64,000 nucleotides of DNA from Apodemus sylvaticus (GCF_947179515.1 NC_067481.1:7819570-7883569); one strand, 5' to 3'; counted from the first letter of the stretch, positions 10,854 through 22,465 are shown. Notes: generated from the sequence alone by a model not told the origin. Made by a program: numbers and translations.

Positions 10854-11036
10854 CTCATGTTCTGACATACTGGCAGAGCACTGGATGCCTGTGTCCACTG
10901 GGTTCCGCTCCACATACAGTGCGGCCAGCTCGGGGTTCGGTGAGATGTCAATGTTCAGCTCAGCCTGGCGGTCTGAGAAGTTGCATTGCTTCCCAAACTC
11001 GCTGCGCTTCTTCACGTACACGTAGACGATCTCCAT
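10854..11036 (-). CDS. Dnai2: Dnai2 exon 2, start codon, residues 1-61
   Basis: First coding exon of outer-arm dynein intermediate chain 2. The ATG is at 11036-11034 in a good Kozak context (G at -3, G at +4). The protein begins MEIVYVYVKKRSEFGKQCNF, the conserved DNAI2 N-terminus, and ends SMSEHE at the donor GAG|GTGGGT (exon end 10854, phase 0). The acceptor CACAG is at 11060-11064, so 11037-11059 is 5'UTR. An upstream in-frame ATG at 11174 was not used because it lies beyond the acceptor, in the intron. This N-terminal part precedes the WD propeller. Confidence 0.95.
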
Positions 11037-11271
11037 GGCTGCAGCTGCCGCGGCTGCGGCTGTGGGAGGTGGAGCAGAGCGTGAGACTGGTGAAGGTCCC
11101 ACCCAGATACCGCTCATCTCCCCAGGTCCCATCAGAGGCAGGGCCAGGTTAGGGGATCTCGCCAGAAGCGACACCTATTTTTTTTGTTTGTTTGTTTGTT
11201 TTGTTTCGTTTTAAATCATCTGGAGGAGGTAGGGGGTGGAGAAATGGCTCAGGGGTTAAGAACACTGGCTG

Positions 11272-11440
11272 GGGGCGGGCAGTGGTGGTGCACGCCTTTA
11301 ATCTCAGCACTTGGGAGGCAGAGGCAGGCGGATTTCTGATTTCGAGGCCAGCCTGGTCTACAGAGTGAGTTCCAGGACAGCCAGGGCTACACAGAGAAAC
11401 TCTGTCTCGGAAAAATCCAAAAGAAAAAAGAAAAAGAAAA
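11272..11440 (+). mobile_element. B1 SINE nested in B3
   Basis: B1 with A-rich tail, flanked by the 14-base duplication AAGAACACTGGCTG at 11258-11271 and 11441-11454, inserted into a B3. Confidence 0.88.
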
Positions 11441-11532
11441 AAGAACACTGGCTGCTCTTCCAGAGGACCATGGGATTCCCAGACCCCATAAGGCAGATCA
11501 CAAGCACCTATGACTTCAGTTCCAGGACGTCT

Positions 11533-11612
11533 GGCCTCACAGTCTTCTGACCTCACCGTCTTCTTACCTCACCGTCTTCTGACCTCACCGTCTTCTGACT
11601 TCAGCATCTTCT
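11533..11612 (+). repeat. 16-base minisatellite, five units
   Basis: Five units close to GACCTCACCGTCTTCT, differing at one to four positions. It appears to be a local expansion of the B3 sequence around it. Confidence 0.85.
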
Positions 11613-11717
11613 GACCTCCTCCATGGCCCATCCAGACACATTCAGGACGAAGGCAACATCCCCACTCCCCCCACCCCACCCCCACACATACAAATAAAAT
11701 CTTTAAAATATAATCCC

Positions 11718-12179
11718 ATTCAGTCAGGCACATGTCTGTGATCCCAGCACTCTGAAGGCAGAGGCAGGAGAATCAGGAGTTTAAAATCATCCTAGACTGC
11801 ATAGCAAGTTGAAAGCCAATCTGGGCTACTTGAGACCCCATCTCAAATAACAAAACAGAAAAGCAAAACAGACAGACAACACACACTTAAAACCAAAAAC
11901 CCTTCACCAGGTGTGATGGTTCACACTTACACTCCCAGCCCTTGGGAGACTGAAGAAGGAGGATTGCTACAAGTTTAAGGCTATCCTATGCTTTGAAAGC
12001 AGCTTGTGATATATATATCACTATATATATAGTGAGACCTTGTCTAAAATGGCCTGTGGAGATGGCTGGCTCAGTGACTAAGATCACTTGCTCTTGTAGA
12101 GTTAGGTTCTCCAGCTGCTTTAGCATCAGGGGATCCAGTGCCACCTTCTGGCCTCTGTGAGAATGTGTAGTATATGCCA

Positions 12180-12251
<72 letters not shown>

Positions 12252-12385
12252 ACGGTGCACAGCTAAATAAATCTGATTTTGAGACAACTCCTCACTATCC
12301 GGCCTGGAACTACCCATGTAGACCAGGTTGCCTTCAAAGTTAGAGATCCACCTGCCTCTGCATGAACCACCATAGCCAGGAAAAG
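11718..12385. repeat. B1/B4, B1, B3 with (CT)n(CA)n, and B1
   Basis: 11718-11870 plus, 11905-12050 plus, B3 12051-12285 containing CT/CA at 12188-12254, and a minus B1 fragment 12283-12385. Confidence 0.7.
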
Positions 12386-12544
12386 AACATAAGTCTTTAA
12401 AGAAACAAAAGAACAAAAATCTCCTCAAACAAAAATCACTTAACTCATCTGAGCGCCAAGTGTATGCTAAGTGTAAATTATACTGTTTAGTTCTTGCTCT
12501 GACCCTCCCAGGTGGGCAGTGAATCACCATTTTCCCTGAAGAAC

Positions 12545-12620
12545 ATTCATCCCTTTAGGTGACTTGCCAGGCGTCACACAGCTGACACGCAGACTGGCTA
12601 GGCTGCTTCGAAACTCTTAC
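12545..12620 (+). repeat. MIR fragment
   Basis: GTGACTTGCCAGGCGTCACA and ACAGCTGAC match the MIR core. Confidence 0.5.
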
Positions 12621-12984
12621 CCACAAAATTACACACTTTCTATTGAATCAATACACTTAGCGGAGGCAGGAAGCCATCTTGGTGAGTGCTGAGCGGAATT
12701 CACCTGCACACTCGAGATTTAAACCACATGGGACACACATGAGAGAGGCCTGGATCTCCGGAAAGTCACCAAGCTGCTCCCACAACTGTTCAGAAGACTC
12801 ATCCGTCCATGCCCGAGTGCCAGGTCACCAGGCTTGAACCCACCTCGGTGGCCACACGGTGAATCCCTGCCTCCACTGGACCTTCATGTGGGCCACTTCG
12901 AGAAGGGCAAAGCCAAGTGGCTTCTTCAATGTATGGGACTTGGAAACTCATTGCTTTGTGCTACTTAGCCCCGAGAATAGAGAG

Positions 12985-13149
12985 AACTGTGGCCAGCAAG
13001 AAGGCTCAGCAGGTAAAGGTGCTTATGGCACAGTCCTCATGACCCGAGTTCAATTCCTGGAGCCCCTTCATTGTTTTGGAAGGAAGGAACTGGTTGCTGT
13101 CTCCAACAAGTTGTCATCTAACCTCCGTGTATGCACGGAATCTTGCACA

Positions 13150-13180
<31 letters not shown>

Positions 13181-13245
13181 CCCCTCCCTCTCTCTCTCTC
13201 TCCCTCTCTGTAAGTTAAAAATAATAATAATTGTAAGGAAGTGTG
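12985..13245 (+). repeat. tRNA-derived SINE with CT expansion
   Basis: GGCCAGCAAGAAGGCTCAGC head, CT run 13155-13210 and an ATAATAATAAT-like tail. Confidence 0.7.
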
Positions 13246-13549
13246 GTGAAACTAGACCCTAGGATCTGGCCCCGCCTTCACCGGCAGTGTGTCTGTGGCC
13301 GTCATGTACTCTTTCCAGAGCTGACCGCAGATGCAAGGATTCTGTAAAGGGGGCTGGCATGCAAACGCACTGTGAGGAAGGGGCTCCTTATCAAAGTCCT
13401 AAGAATCCCTACTGCCTTCCACCTAACGCAAAGGAACCTTGATCCTTCTGACCCTGCACGTTAGGGGACTGAGTACAGGGGGCTGGTCATCTGGTCATCT
13501 AGAGCACCGTACTATGGACGTGGACTTCAGCCTGAGCTACACAGACCCT

Positions 13550-13915
13550 ATCTGGTGCCGAAGAGATGACTGGGAGGTGAACGGCTTGCCCTGCCTGCTC
13601 TTGCAGAGGAATTTGGTTCCCAGCACCCACGTGGCAGCTCTCAACCATCTGTAACTTCAGTTCCAGCAGGTCTGATGTCATCCTCTGGCCTCTGAGGGTA
13701 CCAGACATACATGCAGGCAAAACATTCATACACATAAGAGAAACTTTTTGTTTTGTTTTGTTTTGTTTTGTTTTGAGACAGGGTTTCTCTGTGTAGCTTT
13801 GGCTGTCCTGAAGCTCACTCTGTAGGCCATGCTGGCCTCGAACTCAGAAATCTGCCTGCCTCTGCCTCCCAAGTGCTAGGATTAAAGGTGTGCACCACCA
13901 CTGTCCGGCTGATAA
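13550..13915. repeat. B3 (plus) followed by B1 (minus)
   Basis: B3 13550-13745 ends in CATACACATAAGAG; the minus B1 13746-13915, with a (TTTTG)n tail, appears inserted in its 3' tail. Confidence 0.75.
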
Positions 13916-14035
13916 ACATTTTAAGAATATTAAAAACAACATTTTTTTAATTAAAAGATCTCATTTCAAAGAGACAGACAGACAAACACACATACAGACA
14001 AGGAAGAGAGGGAAGACAGACAATAGAACCCAAGT

Positions 14036-14840
14036 ATGAGCTAGACACAGTGGTGTCTATAATCTCAGTACTGAAGAAGCAGAGGCAGGAGGATCACTGC
14101 AAGTTCTAGGCCAGCCTCATCCACAGAATGAGTGTCAGACTAGTCAGAGCTACACAGTGATACCTAAACTCAAAAAAAGTTTTAAAAATCAACCAATAAT
14201 CAATCAATCAATAATCAATCAGTCAATCAATCAAACCAAGCACAAGTAAAGAAGGCAGTGATTCCTGATGCAAAGAGACACATGATCAATGGGACTGAAC
14301 TGAAAGCTCAGGGATAAACCATCATGCTTATGCTCAGCTGCTCTCTGACAAATCACCAAGGGATGTGACAGGGAGACACTGGTCTCTTCAGCAGGTGGAA
14401 GCAAAAGATTGCGAAGAGCCCTGTCCCATACCGTATGTGAAAGATGAGCTCAAAATGGACAGTAGCTCTGAATGTAAGAGCAGAAACCATAAGGCTCCGT
14501 GGGCCATGGGCCGTAAGGAGTCAGAGCCACAACTCTGCCTGCTGAGTTTGAAAGCTGAAGGGCTGAGAGGCATCAAAAAGCAGGTTGCCAGGGTGGAAGG
14601 GAACATCTGGAACAGGGGTGAGCCAGGAGAGAGGGATGAGAGGTTAATTCCCCAGGTTCTCTGCATCCATGTATTATTGCTCCTTGAAGGCAGCATGATC
14701 TTCTAGGCATAGCTGCAGATGCCTGCAATCCCAGTCCTTGCTAGGTAGAGGCAAAGGACTGGGATTTAAAGCTAGCCTCAGCTACTTAGTTCAAGGCTAG
14801 ACTGAGCTACAGAAGACACTGTCTCAAAAAACAAACACAA
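14036..14840 (+). repeat. Old B1, (AATC)n tract and B4-like SINE
   Basis: B1 14036-14180; AATC units 14190-14237; diverged SINE 14702-14840. 14240-14700 shows nothing recognisable. Confidence 0.6.
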
Positions 14841-15627
14841 GCAATAAAAGCACGCTTCCAACCATCCCCCCAAGCCAACCCAAACCATACACTCGGAGAA
14901 TGTGGTTTGGAAAGTCTCCCTTATGGTTGGGAGAGATAGCTCAGGGAGCAGAGGGGCTGGTGGGGCTAGCCAAGACGCAGTCTGCATAAGGGTGCCCCCC
15001 CTCCGCCCTGCGCCTTCATTCTGTATGGACAGAACTGAGGCCTTGGGGGAAGGAATGCAAAGTCAATTAAGTTCTCTCTGTCTTCCACCACAGACCTGGC
15101 AGCTGGCTGCCGGCAAAGAGGGGCTGTCTCTCTCCATCTCCAATTGCTGTGGTACAGCCGGCTCCCAATGACACAAGGACACTTAAGAGAATGAGACAAT
15201 TCCGGGAAGAAAAAAACGCCAGCCTCTTCAGCCTCGATCTGATTCTAACAGCTCTGCTTTCTTACTTAGTGTTTCCCAAGGCCAAGACCTCATGGAGAAC
15301 GGAGGCATTGTCTTGTGTCTGGAGGCAGACAGAGGGGATATTTAAAGGCTAGCCTGGTGACAGGAAGACCCAGAGCAGGCTCTTTTCTCACAAGCTGATA
15401 GGGCGCAAAGATAAATGGCTGGGTCAGCCAAGAGTGCCACAGCGACCTTTCCCCTCTTTTGGAAGACAGGTGCTGCAGAGTGGGGCTCCCCTAGGAGGGG
15501 CTGAACAGGGTGTCTTCAAGGGGAAGGGTAGCAGAGGGCATCAGGAGTATTGTTGCCTATGAGTTTCAGGGGAACATTGCCCCCATGGGAACCTAGAATC
15601 CCAGAAGCATGCAGAATCATAATCTCA

Positions 15628-15810
15628 ATCTCTCTCTCTCTCTCTCTCCCTCTCTCTCTCTCTCCCCCCTTTCTCCCCATCTCCCTCCCCCTTACACACA
15701 CACACACACACACACACAGACACACACACACACACAGAGCTAAATATGGACTCTTAGAACCTTTCACATACCAGCCAGTGCTCTACCACTGAGCTACACG
15801 GGGCCCCACT
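15628..15810 (+). repeat. (CT)n(CA)n tract and ID-like fragment
   Basis: CT then CA to 15737; 15770-15810 is the complement of an ID head (CTCTACCACTGAGCTACAC). Confidence 0.75.
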
Positions 15811-16314
15811 GAGTCTCAAATCCAGGGCCATAAAGAATCGCCACACCCTGGTCTAAACACCAAAACACATGATCAATTTCCTGCATCCTAGCCCAATAGA
15901 AAAACATTGCCTCTTGCGAGGATAATGAGCAAAGTAGGTCCTGGAGAGAACCTCCTGTGGGTTTAACAGAAAGCGTGACACACAGCTGGGAGGAAAGGCC
16001 AGGAGATAGCAGGAAACAGGGGTGTCAGTGCAGGAAGGAGACCAGGAGGAGGGTCAGTTCTTGTCCCTTGGGGCAGCCCATCTGTGTGCCTGGAATGGAG
16101 GAGCTGTGCTTGAGGGTGGAAAACAGAGGAAGGGTTCCTGTGTCTTTCCCATGTCTTTGTGATCCTTCTGGACAAGGTTAGGAAAATAGTCTCCTGACCC
16201 TAATGTAGATGAAAGGCGGAGTCCCAGGTGGAGGGGCAAAAGAAAAGGTGCATTTACATACAGTACCTGTGCCCAGCCCACAAGGCTCTTGTGATCGCCC
16301 ATGTTACGGCCTCC

Positions 16315-16675
16315 ATTCTGTTTTTCTTAATTTCACTTTATTTTAATCGTGCGTGTGCGTGCATGTGTGTGTGTGTGTGGTGTGTAAGTGCACACAAGTG
16401 CAGGTGGAGTAGAAGCCACTGTCAGATCCCCTGGAGCTGGACTGGACTTTCAGGGGTTGTGAGTCACCTGATGTGGGTGCTGGAAATCAAACTCCCGGTC
16501 CTTTGCAAGAACGCACACACTCTTAGACATCCCTCCAGTCCCCTCCCTCAGTCTTTGAGACAGACTCTCACTCTGAGTCCACTGGCCTAGAACGCACTGA
16601 GTAGTCTAGGTTGGTCTCTGACTCTTGGCAATCCTCCTGCATCAGCTTCCCGGAGTGCAGGGTGTACCGGCCTAT
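16315..16675 (-). repeat. B3 and old B1, minus
   Basis: 16315-16545 and 16546-16675, ending 85 bases before the possible Dnai2 exon 1 donor. Confidence 0.65.
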
Positions 16676-16759
16676 CCCGTTCCCTCTCTCTACTTTTAAC
16701 TGAAAGCTCTTTTCTTAACAGCCCCTCCTTCCCGGGACTTGAACGTTTGCTCCATTCAC

Positions 16760-17120
16760 CTGAAAGCCTGAAAGAGGTCCCGCCCACTCCGGGTCACAGC
16801 CCGGGTCAGGGCCTGGTGGAGAAGTGCAGAAGACAAGGTGCTTGGAGGCTGAGGAGATCCTAGAGCCTGAAGAATATTCCGGGCAGCGAGGATTAATGCA
16901 GCGAGGAGAGCGCGGATCCTGATTCCAGCATCTGACAGTTCTCCTAAATTTCTTGCACTGTTGGTGATTATTGCCCTCAAGGGCTTTTTCCTCCTTTTGC
17001 CAGGTCTACTTTTATGCTTGGCCGTCCTCCAGGACGCCCGCCCCTTATTCTGGCTCACCGTCTCTTTCCACACTGCCCAGGAGAAGCGCCCAAGACCGGT
17101 CCTGGATCCAGCGCAGCTCA
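16760..17120 (-). other. Dnai2: Dnai2 putative non-coding exon 1 (boundaries uncertain)
   Basis: The first coding exon begins with a splice acceptor 23 bases before the ATG, so an upstream non-coding exon is required. The best location is just downstream (minus sense) of the X-box. Two donor candidates are visible: CAG|GTGAAT with the exon ending at 16760, and ACG|GTGAGC with the exon ending at 17059. A weak TATA-like CATAAAAG lies near 17,012-17,019. The transcription start cannot be fixed by eye. The exon is placed by inference from the splice sites, the GC-richer sequence and the ciliary promoter motif; no protein is encoded here. Confidence 0.45.
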
Positions 17121-17146
17121 AACGGCTGGAGCTGCGGAGTTTACCG

Positions 17147-17159
17147 GTTGCCTAGCAAC
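17147..17159. promoter_or_regulatory. RFX X-box (palindromic) in the Dnai2 promoter
   Basis: The 13 bases GTTGCCTAGCAAC are a perfect inverted repeat and match the X-box consensus for RFX factors (GTNRCC, 0-3 bases, RGYAAC). It lies about 30-150 bases upstream of any plausible Dnai2 start. RFX2/RFX3 are known activators of motile-cilium genes, so this is very likely the main ciliogenic element of Dnai2. Binding itself is inferred. Confidence 0.85.
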
Positions 17160-17203
17160 CCTGGCCGGGCCGAGACGCAGGCCGTTCGGAAGGCGATCTG
17201 GAG

Positions 17204-17209
17204 CACGTG
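17204..17209. promoter_or_regulatory. E-box CACGTG near the Dnai2 promoter
   Basis: A palindromic CACGTG within GCACGTGAC lies 45 bases on the distal side of the X-box. USF/TFE/MYC-type bHLH-zip factors bind such sites. The promoter position makes it more credible than a random match, but a hexamer alone is weak evidence. Confidence 0.4.
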
Positions 17210-17904
17210 ACACTAGTCCCTCTAATCGGAAGCACCCCCTTCTCTCCTCCCTTCTAGGCGAGGGGGGAGGTCCTGCGGAAGAGGTGGAGGAAAGTTAACC
17301 AAAGCTTTGCCAAAATGCTTACACAAGTCTACAGTCTACATCTAGCAAAGTCCCCCGAAAACGCAATCAAAGGGACCAGAGCGTGGGAAGCCTCGCGCCT
17401 GGGTCAGAAAAAGCCTTCTCAGTTCAGATCTGATCTTGTCTGATTTGTCACTGTTTGCTACAATGTCCGGGTCTCTTCTGCTGCCTTATCTTCTGCTCCA
17501 CCACCGGTCTGAATTCATCTCCGGAGTGGAAATTCCTTGAGGGTCAGGCTGAATGTATGTATGACTTAGCTGTGTGGTTGGCACGTTGTAAATATGGTTT
17601 CACTGCATGAGTGAATGAGCCGACGGACACATGAATGACACCAAGAGAGATGTGTTTCTCCTGAGCTTGAGGCAAGGAAGTGAGAATATGTGGGAGGGAT
17701 TGATGGATGGCTGAGTAAAAGGTTCTTGTTGCACAAGCCTAGACAAGCTTGTCCTAGAAACCACATAAAAGTGGAAAAAAAGAATGGATTTTTTTCATAA
17801 AAGTGGGAAAATGTTGTCCTTTGAGCCCCTACATGTGCCATATATCACACCCACAATAATAATAATGCAGTAATTTAAAAATAATTAAAGGGAGGTGTAG
17901 TCCT

Positions 17905-18248
17905 ATATCTAGGACTGGTGAGATGGCTCAGTGGGGAAAGGGGCTTGCCACCACTTCTATGACCTGGGGATGAGCCCCAGACACACATGGTGAAGAAGAG
18001 AACTGAATTCAAGTTGTCCTCTGACCTCCATACTTGTGCTATGTATCACACACACACACACACACACAATGATATTTTTAAAAAGTGTATTTATTTATTA
18101 TGTACAGTGTTCTGTCTGCACGCCAGAAGGGGGTGCCAAGATCACATTACAGATGGTTTTGAGCCACCATATGGTTGCTGGAAACTGAACTCAGGATCTC
18201 TGGAAGGGAAGTCAGTATGTTCAACCTCTGAGCCATCTCTCCAGCAAT
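17905..18248. repeat. Two tRNA-derived SINEs
   Basis: 17905-18075 plus with a CA tail; 18078-18248 minus ending CATCTCTCCAGC. Confidence 0.75.
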
Positions 18249-18381
18249 ATGATTTTTTAAAGAGAAAGAAAACTATAGAATTGCAAATACTTTCCCAGAG
18301 GTGTCCCTTAAGGGGTTTGGGACCTGAGGTTGGTTCTGTACTTATCATGTGATTTTAGCAATCACTCTCTCTGCCACCCCC

Positions 18382-18745
18382 TGTGAAGTTTGAATGAGAT
18401 TACACCCATAGCTCATACATTTGTATGCTTAGTTCCCAGCTGGATGAACTTTCTGGGAAACATTAGAAGGCAAGGCCTTGTTGGAGGAAGTGTGTCACTG
18501 GGAGTGGGCTTGGAGGCTTTAAAAGCTCATACCAGGCCCAGTGTCTTTCTCTTCCTGCTGCCTGTGGATCAGGATATAGTCCTCAGCTACTTTTCCAGCA
18601 TCGTGTCTGCCCACGTACCACCCTGTTTGATGATATGGACTAACCCTCTGAAACTATAAGCAAACTCCCAATTAAAAACTTTCTTGTATAAGAGCTGCCT
18701 TAGTTGTGGTGTCTCTTCGCATCGATCGAATGATGTCTTAAGACA
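18382..18745 (+). mobile_element. MaLR-type LTR (ORR1-like)
   Basis: It starts TGTGAAGTTTGAATGAGAT and ends CTTAAGACA. The block GGCCTTGTTGGAGGAAGTGT with GTGTCACTGGG and the later GGACTAACCCTCTGAAACT are typical of this mouse LTR group. No clear target duplication was seen. In the intergenic spacer. Confidence 0.7.
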
Positions 18746-19258
18746 ACCCTTCAGTACTGGGATTGAACAGGGCCTTGCATCTGACAGGCTGGAGTTTTAC
18801 CACTGAACTATACCCCAGCCCTACTTTCCATTTCTGAGACTTAACTTTCTCCATCTTCACAGTAGAACAGTGGCAGTTCTTCAGGATAATGGGGGAGAAC
18901 ATGCAATCAGACCCAGAAGATAATCCAGCCCATTGTGAGTCCCGGCCAGCACTGTGCTTGTCCCTACAGGCTCCGGAGAAAGAGGTGAACCCCAGGCCAG
19001 GCGTGGGCACGGGAGATTTGGATAGAGTCAGGCAAAGAATGAGTCACTAAGATGTGGGATTTGGGGCTGGAACTGGGCCCTAGGAAATGGTTTTGAGATG
19101 CAGGGGAAGGAGTGGGCAGTGACTCCCGGAGTGGGGGTGGCTCATGATGTGGACCAGAGTCACTAGAAGATCAGTTCCAGGATGGAGCAGTGTGGCTGGC
19201 TGGGGTTGCAAGGTGGGGGACTCTCCGATGACACACGGGTAAAGAAAGTGAGGCACGT

Positions 19259-19260
19259 GA

Positions 19261-19318
<58 letters not shown>
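19259..19318 (+). repeat. (TG)n(AG)n microsatellite
   Basis: A TG run turning into AG, mostly uninterrupted. Confidence 0.95.
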
Positions 19319-19979
19319 ATGCACTGCATGTGCAGATAACAAGGGAAAAGGGGGAAGTTGGACAGGAAACTGCGACCATTTTTATTCTGACAATGATTTT
19401 TATCCCTGGCTTCCTGCCCCACACCACTCTCCCTTCACTCAGACTACCACTGGCTCATTTGCTCTCTCTTGGCTTTTAGCTCTTACGTGCTTGGCAAGTT
19501 CAGCTCAGCCGCCCTGGGAGGCCAGCATGACGTCATATAATTAGGGACATTCATAAGGTCCTAGTTTGGTTTTCCCCCCCAACTTCTCAGATTTCCATCC
19601 AATCACAGCATAACTGACAACAGAAATTCTTTGCTTAGATCAGTCCCCCACCCCCACCCCCACCTCCGTGCTGGATAAACTCCAGGCAGATCCCTACTCC
19701 ATTACACCATTGACTTCCTTTCCACCCCCAGTCCCTTTTTCTTTTTTTTTAAGACAGGGTTTCACGTAACTTTGAACTTCTGATGTGTTGAACTAGTCAT
19801 TTTTTTGTTAGTGCTCATCCATAGTAGAGGGTAAAGACTTTTCTTATGGTGTTTACATACATTCATAAAATACACTTTGATCATATCTATTCCCCGTCAC
19901 CTTCTGCTTTCATGTTTTTGTTGGTGGTGGTTTGGTTTTCATTTTTGTAATTTTGAAATTGAGTGAAAACTGATACCTA

Positions 19980-20347
19980 AGTCTCTGAAGCAGAAGCAAG
20001 AGAATCAGACGTTCAAACTTGGCTTACAAACTAAGTTAGAGGCCAGCGTGGGCTATCTGAGACCATCTCAAAACAAACAGAACTAGACCAGGCTGGGGAA
20101 CTTTTGATCCCAGCACTCCTGAGGTAGAGGCAGACAGATCTCTGATTTCCAGGCTAGCCTGGTCTATATAGAGAAGTCTAGGTTAGTTTCAATAGTGAAA
20201 CCTTGTCCTAAAGCAAAGCCCAAAACACCAAAACCACCAAACGTAAGTCTCTCTCTCTCCCCCCACCCCTCCTCTTTCTTTCTCTCTCTTCCCTCTGTTT
20301 TCTCTCTCTCTCTTACACCCACCCCCCAACACACACACACACACACA
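19980..20347 (+). repeat. Old B1/B4 copies and (CT)n(CA)n tract
   Basis: 19980-20085 and 20088-20240 are diverged SINEs; CT/CA runs follow at 20249-20347. Confidence 0.65.
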
Positions 20348-20799
20348 AAACAGACTAAACAGGAAGTACAAGAGTGTGGGAGTCTTGCCCACAAACGCTA
20401 ACCCCGGATCCAAGCGACAGGAACTGTTACATGATAATTTGTAAACTCCATCCCAGGACTGTGAGTGACCAAGACTGCCCAGAAACCTCTGCTGTGCTAG
20501 AACTCAGAGAAAGTAAAGGACGTTCAAACATTCAGTCTTGTGTGTTAGGAGGCATGGGGGATGGTAGGGACGTTCTTATCTCAGTGTATTGGTCAGTGGA
20601 CGTGGCAGGTCTCTTGAGTCACTCACTACACAAGTGACTAAGAGGGAGCTCCGAGCTGGGAGTGCAGTCCCCTAGGATGAGCCAGGACCTGGTTCACTCC
20701 TAAGCAAATGGGGGTTGTGGGAGCCGAGGGAAGCAGAAAAGTACCAGGCTGCTCACCGGCACCTTTCTTATTTTATTTTTAAATAAAAGAACTAAAGTT

Positions 20800-21405
20800 T
20801 AATTTTTTAAGATTAATTTATTATATGTAAGTACACTGTCACTGTCTTCAGACACGTCAGATCCCGCTTTGGATGGTTGTGAGTCACCATGTGGTTACTG
20901 GGATTTAAACTCAGGACCTTCAGAAGAGCAGTCTGGGCTCTTAAAGGCTGAGCCCTCTCTCCAGCCCCTAAAGTTTTAAGTTTGTCTTTTGTGTCTGGGT
21001 GTACTGATTGCATTTCCATCTGTACACCCTGGGCATGCAGTGCCCAGGGGGGCTAGAAGAGAACATCCTATCTTGGATCTCTTGGAACTCGAGTTACAGA
21101 CCCTTGTGATCTCCCCTTGTGGGAGCTGGGAGTCAACCCCAGAATCTTCTGGAAGATCAGTCATTGCTCTTAACCACAGAGCCATCTCTCTAGTCTTCAC
21201 CTTCCTGCTTCTTCTTCTTCTTCTTTATTTTTTTTGTTTTTGTTTTTTTGTTTTTTTTTTTCCCCCGAGAAAGGGTTTCTCTGTGTAGCCCTGGCTGTCC
21301 TGGAACTCAGTCTGTAGACCAGGCTGGCTTCGAACTCAGAAATCTGCCTGCCTCTGCCTCCCAAGTGCTGGGATTAAAGGCGTGTGCCACCACTGCAGGG
21401 CTACC
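20800..21405 (-). repeat. Two B3/B2 SINEs and a B1, minus
   Basis: 20800-20970, 20985-21197 and young B1 21225-21405. Confidence 0.8.
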
Positions 21406-22159
21406 TCCCTGCTTCTTATAGACCTTTGGTAACCTAGGTTTCATCTAGTTTGCAGAGCCCATAAAAGTCCCACAGCCCATGTCACCTCGGTGCTGAGCTG
21501 CAGTTTTCTCTGAAAACCAGCCTAATTACAGGAGTTCCCACGCAGTTCTTACTCATCTCCTCAAGGCTGCGGTTCCTGAAGGGCAGGCAGAGCCCAGAAG
21601 AAGCCACAAGAGCACGTGCCCACTTTCGAGCCGGTGAGGTCACCTGCATATAAGCTTTTCCTCTCCAGCACTCCCCGGAGCTCTACAACTCCTCCACCAC
21701 CATCATCCCACCCCCCGGAAGTCAGCTGGGCAGGGGTGTGAACAGTCGCTTGGCTTGCAGAAAGGCACCAGAGTCAGCAGTGACTGGGAGATGGGGTGGG
21801 AGGGAGGGGCTGCCCTGAGACGTTGTGTTCAGGCATCCCCACCCCAAGCAGCATCCTACACCGCAGGGTACTCAGGAATACAGCATGAGCCCATGAATGA
21901 CTAGTGTAGGAGGGTACCCGGGCACCTCCCACCTGACCATTGCCCTACCCCATGCCCACCCAGAGGCACCCAGTTCAGGGGCCTGGGGCTCTGTGTGAGA
22001 CATCTAGTGCTACCCAGGATTGCTGGCTCCCGGTGAACACCTAATATTGGCTACTTATTAGCAGCCTGATGAGCAGTGAGTGACCTTCAGAGGGAACTTT
22101 GGGGAAAGCCCGGAGTAGAGATGGAGCTTAGCTCGGGTTCCCTGAGAGGCAAGGGGGCG

Positions 22160-22405
22160 GCTCCACGGATCGGAGCTTTGGCCGCAGATGCATGAGGAAC
22201 TAAGTTCACGTGCCCAGCACCCACATAGAAAGCTGGGGGTGATAGGCACATGCCTGTAATCCCAGTGCTTCAGTGGGGGCGACAGGATTATTTCTGGGGG
22301 TTGCTGGCTGCAGTCTAGTGAGAAACCCTGTCTCAGGGGAATAAGGTGGAGGGGTTGGTAGAGCTGAAGATCCAATGTCCTTTGTCCTCTGGCCCATGTG
22401 CATAT

Positions 22406-22465
<60 letters not shown>

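Larger units (their letters stand above)
11230..11705 (+). repeat. B3 SINE interrupted by B1 and carrying a minisatellite
   Basis: The B3 starts GAGAAATGGCTCAGGGG, is interrupted at 11272-11440 by a B1, resumes GCTCTTCCAGAGGACCAT and ends with an AATAAAATC tail near 11705. Its 3' part contains a 16-base tandem array at 11533-11612. Confidence 0.8.
11060..16759 (-). other. Dnai2: Dnai2 intron 1
   Basis: Between the non-coding first exon and exon 2. The left part (11,180-14,240) is packed with SINEs and microsatellites; 14240-14700, 14845-15620 and 15815-16310 are mostly unique and show no exon. Confidence 0.75.
1..17120 (-). other. Dnai2: Dnai2 gene, 5' part (dynein axonemal intermediate chain 2)
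   Basis: Gene-level entry. Five coding exons on the minus strand (10854-11036, 9336-9497, 8034-8155, 5797-5939, 4435-4548) join in frame to give residues 1-241 of a protein I recognise as DNAI2, about 600 residues in mammals. It is the IC2/IC69-type intermediate chain of the outer dynein arm; it sits at the base of the motor in ciliary and flagellar axonemes, and loss of human DNAI2 causes primary ciliary dyskinesia. The exons seen cover the N-terminal region and the first two WD repeats. No exon for the next segment (expected to begin with Cys-Trp-Asp) was found between 1 and 4434, so the gene continues past the left edge. The promoter with an RFX X-box is near 17,150. Ttyh2 lies upstream on the same strand, as in other mammals. 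Confidence 0.95.

Noticed and set aside
11037..11174. In-frame extension of the Dnai2 start with an alanine run
   Set aside because: A strong splice acceptor at 11060-11064 lies inside it, and the known N-terminus begins at 11036.
12071..12530. Open frames with Arg-Glu and Cys-Val repeats
   Set aside because: Translations of (CT)n and (CA)n; no gene.
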